Source: Kutzneria sp.
GTDB taxonomy: Bacteria; Actinomycetota; Actinomycetes; Mycobacteriales; Pseudonocardiaceae
NCBI GenBank assembly: GCA_019239965.1
Contig: JAFAZC010000034.1
Coordinates: 1 to 61,107 of the forward strand
DNA length: 61,107 bases
Reading direction: 5' to 3'
In this document: positions 8,950 through 17,528 of the stretch, piece after piece
Layout: each line of letters opens with the position of its first letter
Position numbering within the stretch: the first letter of the stretch is position 1
Made by a program: the position numbers and the translations under genes
The notes under the pieces: generated by a model
What the model saw: the letters and a program-made list of their open reading frames with translations, nothing else
Told to the model about the DNA's origin: nothing
Databases searched by the model: none

Positions 8950-9174
8950 ATGTATGACCGTGACGAGCGCGTGGAACTCGTCCAGACCACCGACCCGCAC
9001 ACCCGCCTCACCCCCGGCATCCGAGGCACCGTGCGCGGCTACAGCGACCGCACGACCCCGACGCTGCACGTCGCGTGGGACGACGGCTCCACCCTCGCGA
9101 TGCTGCTCACCGAAGGCGACATCGTCACCCGCGTCGAGGAGCCTGACGCGACGCAACAGGAGCCGGGCCAGTGA
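8950..9174 (+). CDS. DUF4314-like small protein
   Basis: 74 residues from ATG 8950, with AGGAG upstream. The pattern of DPHTRLTPGIRGTVRGYSD followed by LHVAWDDGSTLAMLLTEGD is that of DUF4314, a small beta-barrel-like domain common on phages and plasmids, of unknown function. The stop overlaps the GTG of the next gene by four bases. Confidence 0.75.
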   Translation: MYDRDERVELVQTTDPHTRLTPGIRGTVRGYSDRTTPTLHVAWDDGSTLAMLLTEGDIVTRVEEPDATQQEPGQ

Positions 9175-9509
9175 CCACGAAGGCCGACTTCTACGACGGG
9201 CACGCACACCACGCCGTCTGGCTCGGCTCGCTCCAGGGCGACGCCGACCCCGACACCGTGCGCACCGTCGCGTGTGGACGGTTACTGCTGGACGCGGCCG
9301 ACCCGATCACCTACGCCGACGCCGTCACCGACCTGCTCGACGTGTGGACCGAGGAAGGCCACGGGCACGGCTACCACCCGCGCCACGGCTGGCCGTGGTT
9401 GTGGCCCGACAGCCGCGACACGGACTGGGTGTTCACGTTCACGCACGGCCGGGTGCAGATCACGACCGGCCGCGCGTGGCTGACCGACCCACGCCACCTC
9501 GCCTCGTAA
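9171..9509 (+). CDS. Hypothetical protein
   Basis: 112 residues from GTG 9171, overlapping the DUF4314-like gene (GTGA). It is rich in Trp and His (GYHPRHGWPWLWPDSRDTDW). No motif of a known enzyme is recognised. It is probably co-translated with its upstream neighbour. Confidence 0.7.
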   Translation: MTTKADFYDGHAHHAVWLGSLQGDADPDTVRTVACGRLLLDAADPITYADAVTDLLDVWTEEGHGHGYHPRHGWPWLWPDSRDTDWVFTFTHGRVQITTGRAWLTDPRHLAS

Positions 9510-9545
9510 GACGACAAGCAACCGCGCACCGCAAGGAGTTCACGC

Positions 9546-9701
9546 ATGTCAGACACCGTTTCCGCGACACCGGGCACCGAACGGCCCGCCTCGGCTGCCG
9601 CGCACCGCGCCACCGCCGAGGACGAGTTCGCCCGCGCGCGACAGCTCAGTGAAGCCAAGGCGTGGAACGAGTTCATCGGCACGCGCGGCGGTGCCCGATG
9701 A
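9546..9701 (+). CDS. Very small hypothetical protein
   Basis: 51 residues from ATG 9546, with AAGGAG upstream. It has an Ala/Glu-rich helical part (AEDEFARARQLSEAKAWNEF). The stop TGA 9699-9701 overlaps the ATG of the next gene, which supports it as a real, translationally coupled gene. No family is recognised. Confidence 0.6.
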   Translation: MSDTVSATPGTERPASAAAHRATAEDEFARARQLSEAKAWNEFIGTRGGAR

Positions 9702-10033
9702 CCGAGGGCGAGAACAACGCGCAGCGCGACGAGTTCCGTCTCCTGGACTTCCAGGACAGGTGCCCGGACTGCGATGTCGCGGTCGGCGAGACCCACCTCG
9801 GCACCAGCGACGGCGGCTGCGACGTGGCGCGGTGCCTGGTGACCGGGTTGCAGCGGCTGACATGCCGGTACGAGCACGACTGCGGCCGGGACGTGTGGAC
9901 CGGGTGGTGGCCGGGCCAGGTCGACTGCGAGCGACTCGGGTGGATGATCGGCCCCGGCCTTCCCGACCTCAACCGCCTCTACACCGAGGCGACCTGGGAC
10001 GCCGAACGATGCGCCTGGGTGACAACCACCTGA
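9698..10033 (+). CDS. Cys-rich hypothetical protein
   Basis: 111 residues from ATG 9698 (ATGA overlap with the upstream gene). It contains CPDC plus further cysteines (GGCDVARC, LTCRYEHDC, VDCERLGW) and several Trp. The spacing suggests a zinc-binding fold. No named family is recognised. It is the last gene before a 298-nt gap in the plus-strand cluster. Confidence 0.7.
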   Translation: MTEGENNAQRDEFRLLDFQDRCPDCDVAVGETHLGTSDGGCDVARCLVTGLQRLTCRYEHDCGRDVWTGWWPGQVDCERLGWMIGPGLPDLNRLYTEATWDAERCAWVTTT

Positions 10034-10331
10034 TACGCCCCCGCAGGACCAAGCGCGCCTCTCCGTGGCTGATCTGTCGAGTTGACCGCCACCTCGCATG
10101 GGCCGAGTTCGGCCAACCCGAGAATCCGCCCTTGGCCGTGGGCCGGCGCCGCGGGAAAAGCCCCGACCCCTTTTATGGCCGAGGGCAACCCCGAACCCGC
10201 GCCGGTGAGCTGCTGGCCTCGGCCGCCGCCATCGCCACGGAAGGCCATCGCAGCGCACCCGCACCCACCTCGCCGCCATCCGTTGGGGCCAACCACCCGG
10301 CGCTTGACCCACCAGAATGAAAGGCTTGATC

Positions 10332-10964
10332 ATGGGTTTCACCGGACTGCTCATCCTCGCCCGCGCCGAGGCGCCGCTGACCGACCTGGACCCGCTGGCC
10401 GGACACGATGCCGAACTCGTCGGCCGCCACGCCAACGACGACTGGCAGCTCGCCGCCGTCACCGGGCACACCCAGGACACGCCCGCATGGGCCGCCGCGC
10501 TGGTGGACGCCACCACCGCCCCCGTGTTGATCGCCGTCGTGGACGACAGCGACACCGCGCTGCTGCTGGCCGACAGCCCCGAAGGGCACCGGTGGATCAC
10601 CGTGCTCAACGCTCCCGCCGACAGCGCGGGCCGCGCGGCGGTCGCCGACTCCCGGGCGATGACCGCGATCGCCGAGACAGCCGTCGCATGGGCCGCCGAG
10701 GCCGGACACACCGTCACCACCGAACCCGTGCTGGAGGCGTTCTGCGCGGCCGACCGCGACAACCGCGCCGCCGACCAGGCGTTCAGCGACGCCCTCGACG
10801 CAAGCGATTTCGCGGCAACGAACGAAGTTGTGCGCAACCAGATCTCATTCATCGAGGTCTACGTCCTGCGGGTGCTGACCGTGCTCGGGCTCTCGATGCC
10901 CGCTGCGGAAGCGGACTCCTGGTGGGCGCATCTGGCGAGCCAGGTCCAGACGCACTCCCCGTAG
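10332..10964 (+). CDS. Hypothetical protein
   Basis: 210 residues from ATG 10332; the ribosome site AAAGG fits this start better than ATG 10317. The first two thirds form an alpha/beta-like domain (LLILARAEAPLTDLDPLAGH, then PVLIAVVDDSDTALLLADS); the C-terminal part is helical. No known motif is recognised. The 298 nt before it (10034-10331) hold nothing I can name. It ends 105 nt before a long perfect hairpin that separates it from a convergent gene. Confidence 0.7.
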   Translation: MGFTGLLILARAEAPLTDLDPLAGHDAELVGRHANDDWQLAAVTGHTQDTPAWAAALVDATTAPVLIAVVDDSDTALLLADSPEGHRWITVLNAPADSAGRAAVADSRAMTAIAETAVAWAAEAGHTVTTEPVLEAFCAADRDNRAADQAFSDALDASDFAATNEVVRNQISFIEVYVLRVLTVLGLSMPAAEADSWWAHLASQVQTHSP

Positions 10965-11069
10965 CCCGTTCACCACCACCGCGATCACGCCCGCCTGTGC
11001 CCCCGTGGATCGCGCGCGTCCGGTCACAAACCTGTTCCGGACAGCGGCCAACGTGAGGAATCGAGCGAA

Positions 11070-11124
11070 GGCGAATGTGGTTGTGGCCCAACGGGTTCGC
11101 CGTTGGGCCACAACCACATTCGCC
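11070..11124. terminator. Perfect 25-bp hairpin between convergent genes
   Basis: The arms at 11070-11094 and 11100-11124 are exact reverse complements, with a 5-nt loop GTTCG (arm begins GGCGAATGTGGTTGTGG). It lies between the ends of the plus-strand gene at 10964 and the minus-strand gene at 11136, so a bidirectional terminator is the simplest reading. There is no T-tract. A 25-bp perfect stem is longer than usual for this role. Confidence 0.7.
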
Positions 11125-11135
11125 ATGGTGTCCGG

Positions 11136-11951
11136 TTAGTTCGTCGGTGCGGGGGCAGTCGCCGCCTCGGCCGGGGCGAGCGCGAAACGCCTCGGCTTGT
11201 CCTGGGTCTTCACGGCGGTGCCGTCGGCGACCAGCTTGTCCAGCGCGTTGCTCACCGCACCGCTGGACTTCCCGCCCAGGGCGTTGGCGATCGCGGTGGG
11301 ACCGAACTGCTCGCCGGGGTGGTCGCGCAGGTAGTCCTCGACCATCCCGCGCAACGCGCCCGGTGCCAGCCGCGCCGCCGTGTCGTCCCCGCCGCCATCC
11401 GTCGCCGGATCGGCGGCGGGTTCGGCCTGCGCCGGGTCGCTCGCCTCGGTGTCGGTGCTGTCCTGGGTGTCCACGGCAGCGGCGTCGGTCGGCTCGCTGT
11501 TCGCCGATTCGTCCTCGGCGGGCGTGACGGCGGCGACGTCGATGTCGTCCGGGGCGACCGGGCTGTCCGTGTCGGCCTGCGCGGCGTCCACCGTGTCGGT
11601 GTCACGCTGGTCGGCGGCAACGGGGGTGTCGTCGACCGGGGTGATCGCCCACAGGTCTGCGGCGCGCCTCCCGCCGTCGGCGATCCCGGCGGTGCGGGTG
11701 ACGCTGCCGTCGGCCGCCCAGCGGACGAGGATCTTCTGCGCGGTCGACTTCCCGATCTTCGCGGCGGCCGACAGGTCGGCGGCGGTGCTGTTCGGGTTGG
11801 CGTGCAACGCCTCCCACAGCTTGTCTTCGGTGTCCGTGCGGACCTTCGCGGTAGTCGTCGGGTCGGGTACGGACCGCAGGGCACGAGCGGAGCCCGTCGC
11901 GCTGGTCGTGCTGCTGGTGCGGGTTTTGCGGGTGCGGGTCTTGCTGGACAT
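11136..11951 (-). CDS. Protein with two winged-helix domains and an acidic linker
   Basis: 271 residues from ATG 11951 (GAGGGA upstream). The N-terminus is very basic (SSKTRTRKTRTSS). Two winged-helix segments follow: one at about residues 35-90 (STAADLSAAAKIGKSTAQKI) and one near the C-terminus (GPTAIANALGGKSSGAVSNA). They are joined by about 100 residues rich in Asp, Ala and Thr. The second domain is closely similar to the N-terminal domain of the AAA+ ATPase at 4135. Probably a DNA-binding regulator or organising protein; its target is unknown. Confidence 0.7.
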   Translation of the reverse strand: MSSKTRTRKTRTSSTTSATGSARALRSVPDPTTTAKVRTDTEDKLWEALHANPNSTAADLSAAAKIGKSTAQKILVRWAADGSVTRTAGIADGGRRAADLWAITPVDDTPVAADQRDTDTVDAAQADTDSPVAPDDIDVAAVTPAEDESANSEPTDAAAVDTQDSTDTEASDPAQAEPAADPATDGGGDDTAARLAPGALRGMVEDYLRDHPGEQFGPTAIANALGGKSSGAVSNALDKLVADGTAVKTQDKPRRFALAPAEAATAPAPTN

Positions 11952-12424
11952 GACATTCCCTCGATTCGCGGTTCGTGATCGGTGGTGGGTGGTCATGCCC
12001 CGGCCGGAGCGTGTGTGGCCCCCGGTGCGCTGCCGGTGTGTTCGGGCCACACGGATATGGACGCTTCCTTCGCCGTGAAAAGCAAGCCGGTTCGGCAAAC
12101 AAGACGTCTGTCTTGTGTAGACGATGGCGTTGACCTGGGAATCGTTGCGCCACACGGGTCCACTTCGCGACCGTCACGCACGGGGACGTTGACAACTCCG
12201 CGATCACGAAGCGTCCATACACGTCGACCACCGCCAAACCTGAAGGGGCGTAACCGATGTGACCGCTGGCGCCGTTGACCAGAACCGGGCGTTCGTGGCC
12301 GCTGTCCGCGCCGTAGCGCGACCGCACCCAACGACGCGACCAGATACCCCGGATCCGCACGCCGCCGTGTCACAGCCCATCGGCGAGCTTCGTCATTGAA
12401 CCCCCTGCAAAGGAAACACAAGTC
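11952..12424. other. Intergenic region between divergent genes
   Basis: 473 bp between the double winged-helix gene and the gene at 12425. It contains a perfect inverted repeat ACAAGAC-GTCT-GTCTTGT at 12099-12116, a likely operator or small hairpin. On the minus strand, the frame from GTG 12360 down to about 12120 has coding-like third-position GC (GHERPVLVNGASGHIGYAPS is part of it), but it runs into the leader of the winged-helix gene without a recognisable domain. It may be a gene remnant. Confidence 0.5.
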
Positions 12425-13549
12425 ATGTCCATTGTGGTAACCGCGCGCGATGTCCCGGAAGTCCGGGCGCGTATGGCGTCGTGGGCACGTGATCCAGGTA
12501 CCGACGGCGCGGCGAACTGGTTCACGTTCTGGCTCGGCCCGCACCCCGAACAGGCAGGCGAATCGCGGGTGTTCGACCTCGCCGACGACGTGTCCGCGAT
12601 CATCAGCGGCACGCTGGCCGCGCAGCTCCCGGCCGCCGAGTTGTTCTACGTGTCCGACGACATGACCGAGCTGGCCGGACACGCCGCGACCACCCTGACC
12701 GACTACCGCCTGCACCCCGAGGACTTGCCCGCGCAGGTCGGGGTCATGGTCTACGCGCACCCGCCCGTCGCCGGGACCGCCACCGATCAGCACGAGGGGA
12801 TCACGGTGGTGTCGTGGGGGCCGGGGCGCGGCGGGTTGTGGGTGCACACCTGGGCGCGGCCCACCTCGGAGTGGGCCACCGGGGCGGCCCGGATCGGCCG
12901 GGTGCTCGCCTCGCTGCCCCACGAGCAGGTGCTCGCCCGCGCGATCCGAGGCTCCCAGCAACCACCGCTGGATCCGGATGCGGACCGGCCGACGACCGAT
13001 CAGGCGGCCGACGACTTCGCCGCCGGGCTCCTACCGAACCTGCGGCGCGCACCCATCCCGCCCTCATTCTCCCCGGCACACGGCTACGACTGGCGCGGCC
13101 TGACCCCGATGGAGTTCACCGACATGCAGGGCTGGCCCGGCTATCTGCCGAGCAACGGCGAGGGCATGAACGCCGACGCGAAGATCGCACTCGAGCGCAC
13201 CATCCTCGCCACTTGGCTGCTGATGGGCCAGACGCTGGTCCATTCCGAGCAGCTGTCCGCGCCCCGCGCGGCACGCCGCCGGATCGCGCGCGAGGACCCG
13301 CACCTGGATCCCACCGTCCGCTACATCGACCTGCGGCGCGCCCGCACCGAACCCTCCGACCACGCCACCGACGACGACCGCGCGAGCACACGGGAATACC
13401 GTCATCGCTGGATAGTTCGCGGGCACTGGCGCAATCAATGGTATCCCTCACGGAACGATCACCGTCCTATTTGGATTGACCCGCATCTGGCTGGCCCGGA
13501 GGACAAGCCGTTGCTGGGCGGTGAGCGCGTGAATGTGCTGCGCCGTTGA
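12425..13549 (+). CDS. Conserved mobile-element hypothetical protein
   Basis: 374 residues from ATG 12425 with AAAGGAAA upstream. The C-terminal end has the conserved-looking block RHRWIVRGHWRNQWYPSRND followed by HRPIWIDPHLAGPEDKPLL. I know this kind of block from proteins of actinobacterial phages and integrated elements whose function is not known. No catalytic motif is evident. The stop is followed by a 155-nt gap before the second RAMA gene. Confidence 0.75.
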   Translation: MSIVVTARDVPEVRARMASWARDPGTDGAANWFTFWLGPHPEQAGESRVFDLADDVSAIISGTLAAQLPAAELFYVSDDMTELAGHAATTLTDYRLHPEDLPAQVGVMVYAHPPVAGTATDQHEGITVVSWGPGRGGLWVHTWARPTSEWATGAARIGRVLASLPHEQVLARAIRGSQQPPLDPDADRPTTDQAADDFAAGLLPNLRRAPIPPSFSPAHGYDWRGLTPMEFTDMQGWPGYLPSNGEGMNADAKIALERTILATWLLMGQTLVHSEQLSAPRAARRRIAREDPHLDPTVRYIDLRRARTEPSDHATDDDRASTREYRHRWIVRGHWRNQWYPSRNDHRPIWIDPHLAGPEDKPLLGGERVNVLRR

Positions 13550-13704
13550 ACGGCTCACCGCCATCTCTTCTTTCCACACGTCACCTCGGGTCCTCGTGAC
13601 CGCCACGTGCACCCGCGTTGACGACTCCCGCGCAACGAAGCCGTCCCACACCGGTCGGCCACCCAACCACCAACACCATCGGAAAACCGAAGGGGCGTAG
13701 AGAC

Positions 13705-14583
13705 ATGCCACCCGAACACAACACCCCCGCAACGCCCAGCACGGCCCCTGACACGGCCGTGGCCGCGCGGGAATCCGGGCACCCGACGAACGACACCGAC
13801 CCGGCCACGGGGGCGGCACCGGTCGACGGCGAGGCGGTGCTGCGCGATTGGGAAGGGTTGCCGCCGGAGGCGAGGATCCTCGTCCCGGCCTTCGCCACGC
13901 CGATGCGCCTGCCGGACCGGACGTGGGCGATGCTCGTGCTGGCCGTGGACATTGTCGGCGACACCGAGCCCGATCGCGCGGGCGAGGTCGAACTGTTCGC
14001 CGGGAGCTGGGTGCCCGAGCAGCCCCCGGCGGAGGGCCTCTACGACGGCGACCTAGTCGTGCGCCTCACCGACCCGGCGGACCCGGCGTCGCCGCTGCCA
14101 CGCGAGGACGTCATCGATGTTGAGATGCTGCTGGCCTACCAGGGCCGTTGGCAGCGAGTCGGCCAGTGGAGCGGGGTCGATGAGCAGTGGCCTCGGGTCG
14201 TCGCACCGACCGCCGCTGCAGTGATGGGCCTGCACAGCGATGCCACCGAGGCGCTGGCTCGCCGCGACGCCACCCCGCCGCCGATGAAACCGATGTTGCG
14301 GTGGGCTCGTGGCGGGATCGGCGAACTGCTCGACGCCGGACTGGTCACGGCGGGCGACGAGCTGGTCTGGAACCGCCGCAACCTGGGTGTCCGGCACACC
14401 GCCCGCGTCCGGGCCGATGGCACTCTCGTCCTCGCCGATGGCCGGGTGTACGCCAACCCCTCCGGTGCCACCACCGCGTTGGGCGGCAACCACCAGAACG
14501 GCTGGAGCGCGTTTCGACGGATCTCCGACGGGCGCACGTTGGGCGAGTTGCGGACCGAATTGCGAGCGCGGCACGGGCGGTAG
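13705..14583 (+). CDS. RAMA-domain protein 2
   Basis: 292 residues from ATG 13705, with AGGGGCG upstream. The C-terminal domain (from about residue 210: GLVTAGDELVWNRRN ... DGRVYANPSGATTALGG ... NGWSAFRRISDGRTLGELR) fits the RAMA domain better than the paralogue at 8073. The middle (YDGDLVVRL, WVPEQPPAEG) matches the paralogue, so the two genes are duplicates. RAMA domains are predicted to bind modified DNA and are normally fused to nucleases or methylases. Here the N-terminal part has no enzymatic motif I can see. Confidence 0.78.
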   Translation: MPPEHNTPATPSTAPDTAVAARESGHPTNDTDPATGAAPVDGEAVLRDWEGLPPEARILVPAFATPMRLPDRTWAMLVLAVDIVGDTEPDRAGEVELFAGSWVPEQPPAEGLYDGDLVVRLTDPADPASPLPREDVIDVEMLLAYQGRWQRVGQWSGVDEQWPRVVAPTAAAVMGLHSDATEALARRDATPPPMKPMLRWARGGIGELLDAGLVTAGDELVWNRRNLGVRHTARVRADGTLVLADGRVYANPSGATTALGGNHQNGWSAFRRISDGRTLGELRTELRARHGR

Positions 14584-14682
14584 GCCGCGCATCCGAACGT
14601 ACTTTGTCCGCGCCGGACCCTGCCGTGCTACTTGACTGTGTCGCCGCGCGGCGGGGTCCGGCTTGCCGGAAGAGGCTACATC

Positions 14683-15120
14683 ATGACCCGATTCGAGTCC
14701 ACAGTGGATTGTCTTGTCGTGTGGGGCGCGTGCGCCGGGGTCGGTCCGGGCTACACGCTGGAGGCGGTCGCCGTGCGGCTGGCCGCCGACATCGCCGAGT
14801 TGCGCGACGACGGCGGCATCCCCGCCTGCGTGTGCACCGTGATCACCGTGCTGCCGCAGCAGCGGGTTCTGGAGATCCGGGTCGAGGGCCTCTCGGTCGA
14901 GGCCGACCCGGACCGCGCCACGATCCGGGAGGTGACCCAGGCGCTCTTCGAACTCGCCAGCTACCACAACATCGTCGCGCTCGACGCCACCACCCCGCCC
15001 CTGTTCACCCAACGCATCCTGCTCGTGGACGGCGACGGCCGAGTGTTCTCCGCTATGATCGGCGCAGGCGTCGGCGACGTGGAACCCGTTACGCCGCAAC
15101 AGAACCGGACGGGCGGGTAG
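14683..15120 (+). CDS. Hypothetical protein
   Basis: 145 residues from ATG 14683, with AGAGG upstream. It has a beta-rich look with central segments CVCTVITVLPQQRVLEIRVE and LFTQRILLVDGDGRVFSAM. No known family is recognised. Its 3' end overlaps the convergent transglycosylase/NlpC gene by 32 nt, an arrangement that leaves no room for a terminator. Confidence 0.65.
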   Translation: MTRFESTVDCLVVWGACAGVGPGYTLEAVAVRLAADIAELRDDGGIPACVCTVITVLPQQRVLEIRVEGLSVEADPDRATIREVTQALFELASYHNIVALDATTPPLFTQRILLVDGDGRVFSAMIGAGVGDVEPVTPQQNRTGG

Positions 15121-16054
15121 CACCCGCATAATCGTCCCCTTTATACCTGTAGGGCTCGACTTTCACGGTCTGTCCCACGTCCGGCGCGTCCACCATCGAA
15201 CCTCCACCAATGTAGAGACCGACGTGGTGGATGTGCGCGGCGGTGCCGTAGAACACGAGATCACCGGGCAGCAGCGGCTGCCCGTCCGGGACGCGCGGCC
15301 CCGCCCGGAACTGGGCGTCGGCGGTGCGGGGTAAGGTGATTCCGGCCGCGCCGTAGGCGGCCACGGTCAGCCCGGAACAGTCGAACCCGCCGTCCTGGGG
15401 GCCATTGCCGCCCCACAGGTACGGCAGCCCCCGCTGCCCGCACGCGTAGTTGATCGCGGCGACGGCGACCGCGTTGGTGGCCTGGATGGCGTTGCAGTCA
15501 CCGGTGCCGACCGAGGCGGCGGCGTCGGCGTACTGCTTGGCCTGGTCGAGCACCTGCTGCACGTACCAGTCGGCGTGGTTGTAGGCGAAGATCGCCGCGT
15601 GCAGGTCGCCCCTGCTCATCCCGTTGTCGCACAGGTAGAAACTCGCGGCGTAGATGGCGTCGTGCGGGTCATATCGTGAGGGCGGGCTGGCACCGCCGGG
15701 TGGAAGTGGGTGGCGGGCAAGCACTCCATCGAAGCTGGCTTGTTTGAACTGCATTGGCCCGCCCGCGCCCCAGCCGTTCTCCCCGCTGGTCACGCCGGGG
15801 GCCTGCAGGCGGCCGTGGTTGCTCTCGATCTTGCCGATGGCGGCCAGGATGGTCCAGTCCAGCCCTGGGCACACCCCGGCCGCCGCGCGGTAGAGGGCGA
15901 GGTAGTCGGCGGGGATGTCGGCCAGCGCGGTCGCCGAGGGCTGGCTACTGCCGCTGCCGAAGATGGCCGAGATCGCGCCGGAGACTCCGGAGGCGATCAG
16001 CAGCGGGATGAGCAGGATCGCACCGATCACGGCGACACCGACCTTGGCGATCAT
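15089..16054 (-). CDS. Bifunctional lytic transglycosylase and NlpC/P60 peptidase (VirB1-like)
   Basis: 321 residues. The N-terminal membrane helix (residues 1-30) is followed by a goose-type/SLT-like transglycosylase region with the catalytic Glu in KIESNHG (E77). A C-terminal NlpC/P60 domain follows, with Cys226 in FDCSG and His277 in IHHVGLYIGGG. Such enzymes open peptidoglycan glycan strands and stem peptides so that the conjugation channel can cross the wall. The ATG at 16054 overlaps the stop of the upstream small membrane protein (ATGA). It is the last gene of the conjugation operon. Confidence 0.92.
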   Translation of the reverse strand: MIAKVGVAVIGAILLIPLLIASGVSGAISAIFGSGSSQPSATALADIPADYLALYRAAAGVCPGLDWTILAAIGKIESNHGRLQAPGVTSGENGWGAGGPMQFKQASFDGVLARHPLPPGGASPPSRYDPHDAIYAASFYLCDNGMSRGDLHAAIFAYNHADWYVQQVLDQAKQYADAAASVGTGDCNAIQATNAVAVAAINYACGQRGLPYLWGGNGPQDGGFDCSGLTVAAYGAAGITLPRTADAQFRAGPRVPDGQPLLPGDLVFYGTAAHIHHVGLYIGGGSMVDAPDVGQTVKVEPYRYKGDDYAGATRPSGSVAA

Positions 16055-16371
16055 CGCCGGTGTCCCCGGCGGTAGCGGGCCAGTTTCCGGACGCAGTGGG
16101 CGGTCGTGCCCAGTCCGCGCGCCGCGCCCCACCCGGTGGCGGCCACGAGAATCCACCACCACCCGGCCCAGCCCCAGCGGGCCAGGCCGACGATGAGCCA
16201 CACCGTGACCGACGCCAGCACCGCGGTCGCGAACGCCGCCTCCGGCAGCACGGCCCGCGCCGGGCGCAGGCCCCGAGGCGTGGCCACCCAGTTCGGCATC
16301 GCCTCGACCTCGATCTGCCGCAACTCGGCGGCCAGCCGCGGGTAGAAGGTCGCGAAGTCGTGGATATCCAT
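16051..16371 (-). CDS. Small membrane protein of the conjugation operon
   Basis: 106 residues from ATG 16371. A cytoplasmic N-terminal part (DIHDFATFYPRLAAELRQIE) precedes two closely spaced hydrophobic segments (FATAVLASVTVWLIVGLARW and WGWAGWWWILVAATGWGAA) and a basic tail. It overlaps the transglycosylase gene by 4 nt and follows the replication-relaxation gene after 7 nt. A channel component or scaffold is likely, but the family is not recognised. Confidence 0.75.
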   Translation of the reverse strand: MDIHDFATFYPRLAAELRQIEVEAMPNWVATPRGLRPARAVLPEAAFATAVLASVTVWLIVGLARWGWAGWWWILVAATGWGAARGLGTTAHCVRKLARYRRGHRR

Positions 16372-16378
16372 CCCAGGG

Positions 16379-17473
16379 TCACCTCCTCTGGCCGGTGTCT
16401 GGCCCGCGCGAGTTCCTCGGCGGCTGAGTGGGTGGCATGGGCGCCGGCGCCGGGGCCATCAGCAGCGGCGAGTCCTGGGCGAGCCCCGGCTCGCCCTCGG
16501 TGTCGGTGGCCGGTGGCGGGACGTGGGGCCAGGCGTCGGGCAGCCGGTGCAGCTCGCGCCGGGAGCCACCTGCGGCGCCGGTGGTGCCGGTGTCGAGGGG
16601 CAGCCAGACCGCGTCGGCCGGGCTGGGGTGTGCGGCCTCGGGGTTGAGCAGTTCGGCCGCGGCGGTGGCGACCGGCACGGTGCGCGGGTCGTCGAGCTCG
16701 CGCCACGCCTTGTGCAGCAGCCGGCGGGCGGTGGCCTCCCGCCGCGAGGTCGGCAGCCACACCAGCACCGGGGTAGTGATGCCGGTGGCCTCCGCGAGCG
16801 CGGCGTAGCCGGCCAGCTTCCCGGCGAGCTTGGCCAGCACCTCGGTGCCGAAGTCGTACTCGAGGAAGAACTCGATCTCGGCGCCGCGGCTGGCCCAGCG
16901 GCCGTAGGCGTCGGGTTTGATCAGGTCGCCGAAGTGGCGGGCGCAGCGGGCTTCCGACCACCACGCGCCCAGCGCGGCGTGCTCGCCCGGCGCGCTGGTG
17001 GTGGCCGTGGCGCGGGCCGTGGCGACGAGGGTGGCGAACCACTCGTTCACGCCGACGGTGTGCGCGAGCCGCAGCGAGTGCGCGACCCCGAACGCGCGGT
17101 CGTGCCGGTAGCCGAGTTCCTTGACGTCCAGGCCGTCCTCGGCGGCCAGCACGGCGGCCCCGGCGGGGGCGAGGACGTAGTGCATCGGCGCGGTGCCGGC
17201 GGTGATGAAGGGCTGGAACCGGTCCACCACGCCCCACTGGAACAGCTCCCGCAGCCGCATCCGGCCGGACCGAAACGACGGGAAGGCCAAGGCGGTGATT
17301 TGGTGGGCGGTGAGCACGCGGTGCTCGTGCAGCATCCGGATGATCCACCGGTCCCGCGGGGTCAGCCGCCACGCCAGCACCGCCTGGTGATCGGCGGTGT
17401 TCGCGGCGCGCGGGGTTGGGCGGGTGGCCTTGTGGCCCCGCAGGGCGCGTTGCCTGGTCGGGTTGGTAATCAC
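16379..17473 (-). CDS. Replication-relaxation family protein
   Basis: 364 residues. GTG 17473 is chosen because TGGAGGT precedes it by 7 nt; longer upstream frames lack such a site. The N-terminal winged-helix part (TPRDRWIIRMLHEHRVLTAH, then RLRELFQWGVVDRF) and the middle with a VAHSLRLAHTVGVNEWF segment are typical of the Replic_Relax family (PF13814), found beside T4SS genes on actinobacterial elements and plasmids. The role is thought to lie in initiation of plasmid or element replication or transfer. In the absence of a visible relaxase, this gene may be part of DNA processing. Confidence 0.82.
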   Translation of the reverse strand: MITNPTRQRALRGHKATRPTPRAANTADHQAVLAWRLTPRDRWIIRMLHEHRVLTAHQITALAFPSFRSGRMRLRELFQWGVVDRFQPFITAGTAPMHYVLAPAGAAVLAAEDGLDVKELGYRHDRAFGVAHSLRLAHTVGVNEWFATLVATARATATTSAPGEHAALGAWWSEARCARHFGDLIKPDAYGRWASRGAEIEFFLEYDFGTEVLAKLAGKLAGYAALAEATGITTPVLVWLPTSRREATARRLLHKAWRELDDPRTVPVATAAAELLNPEAAHPSPADAVWLPLDTGTTGAAGGSRRELHRLPDAWPHVPPPATDTEGEPGLAQDSPLLMAPAPAPMPPTQPPRNSRGPDTGQRR

Positions 17474-17528
17474 GGCACAGACCTCCAGAAGGTGTTGTGT
17501 GGCAAGGACTTCCGCTCCGTGGTGGCGG

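Noticed and set aside
12120-12360. Minus-strand coding-like stretch before the double-HTH gene
   Set aside because: Third-position GC looks coding, but no domain is recognised and the frame enters another gene's leader; a remnant at best.
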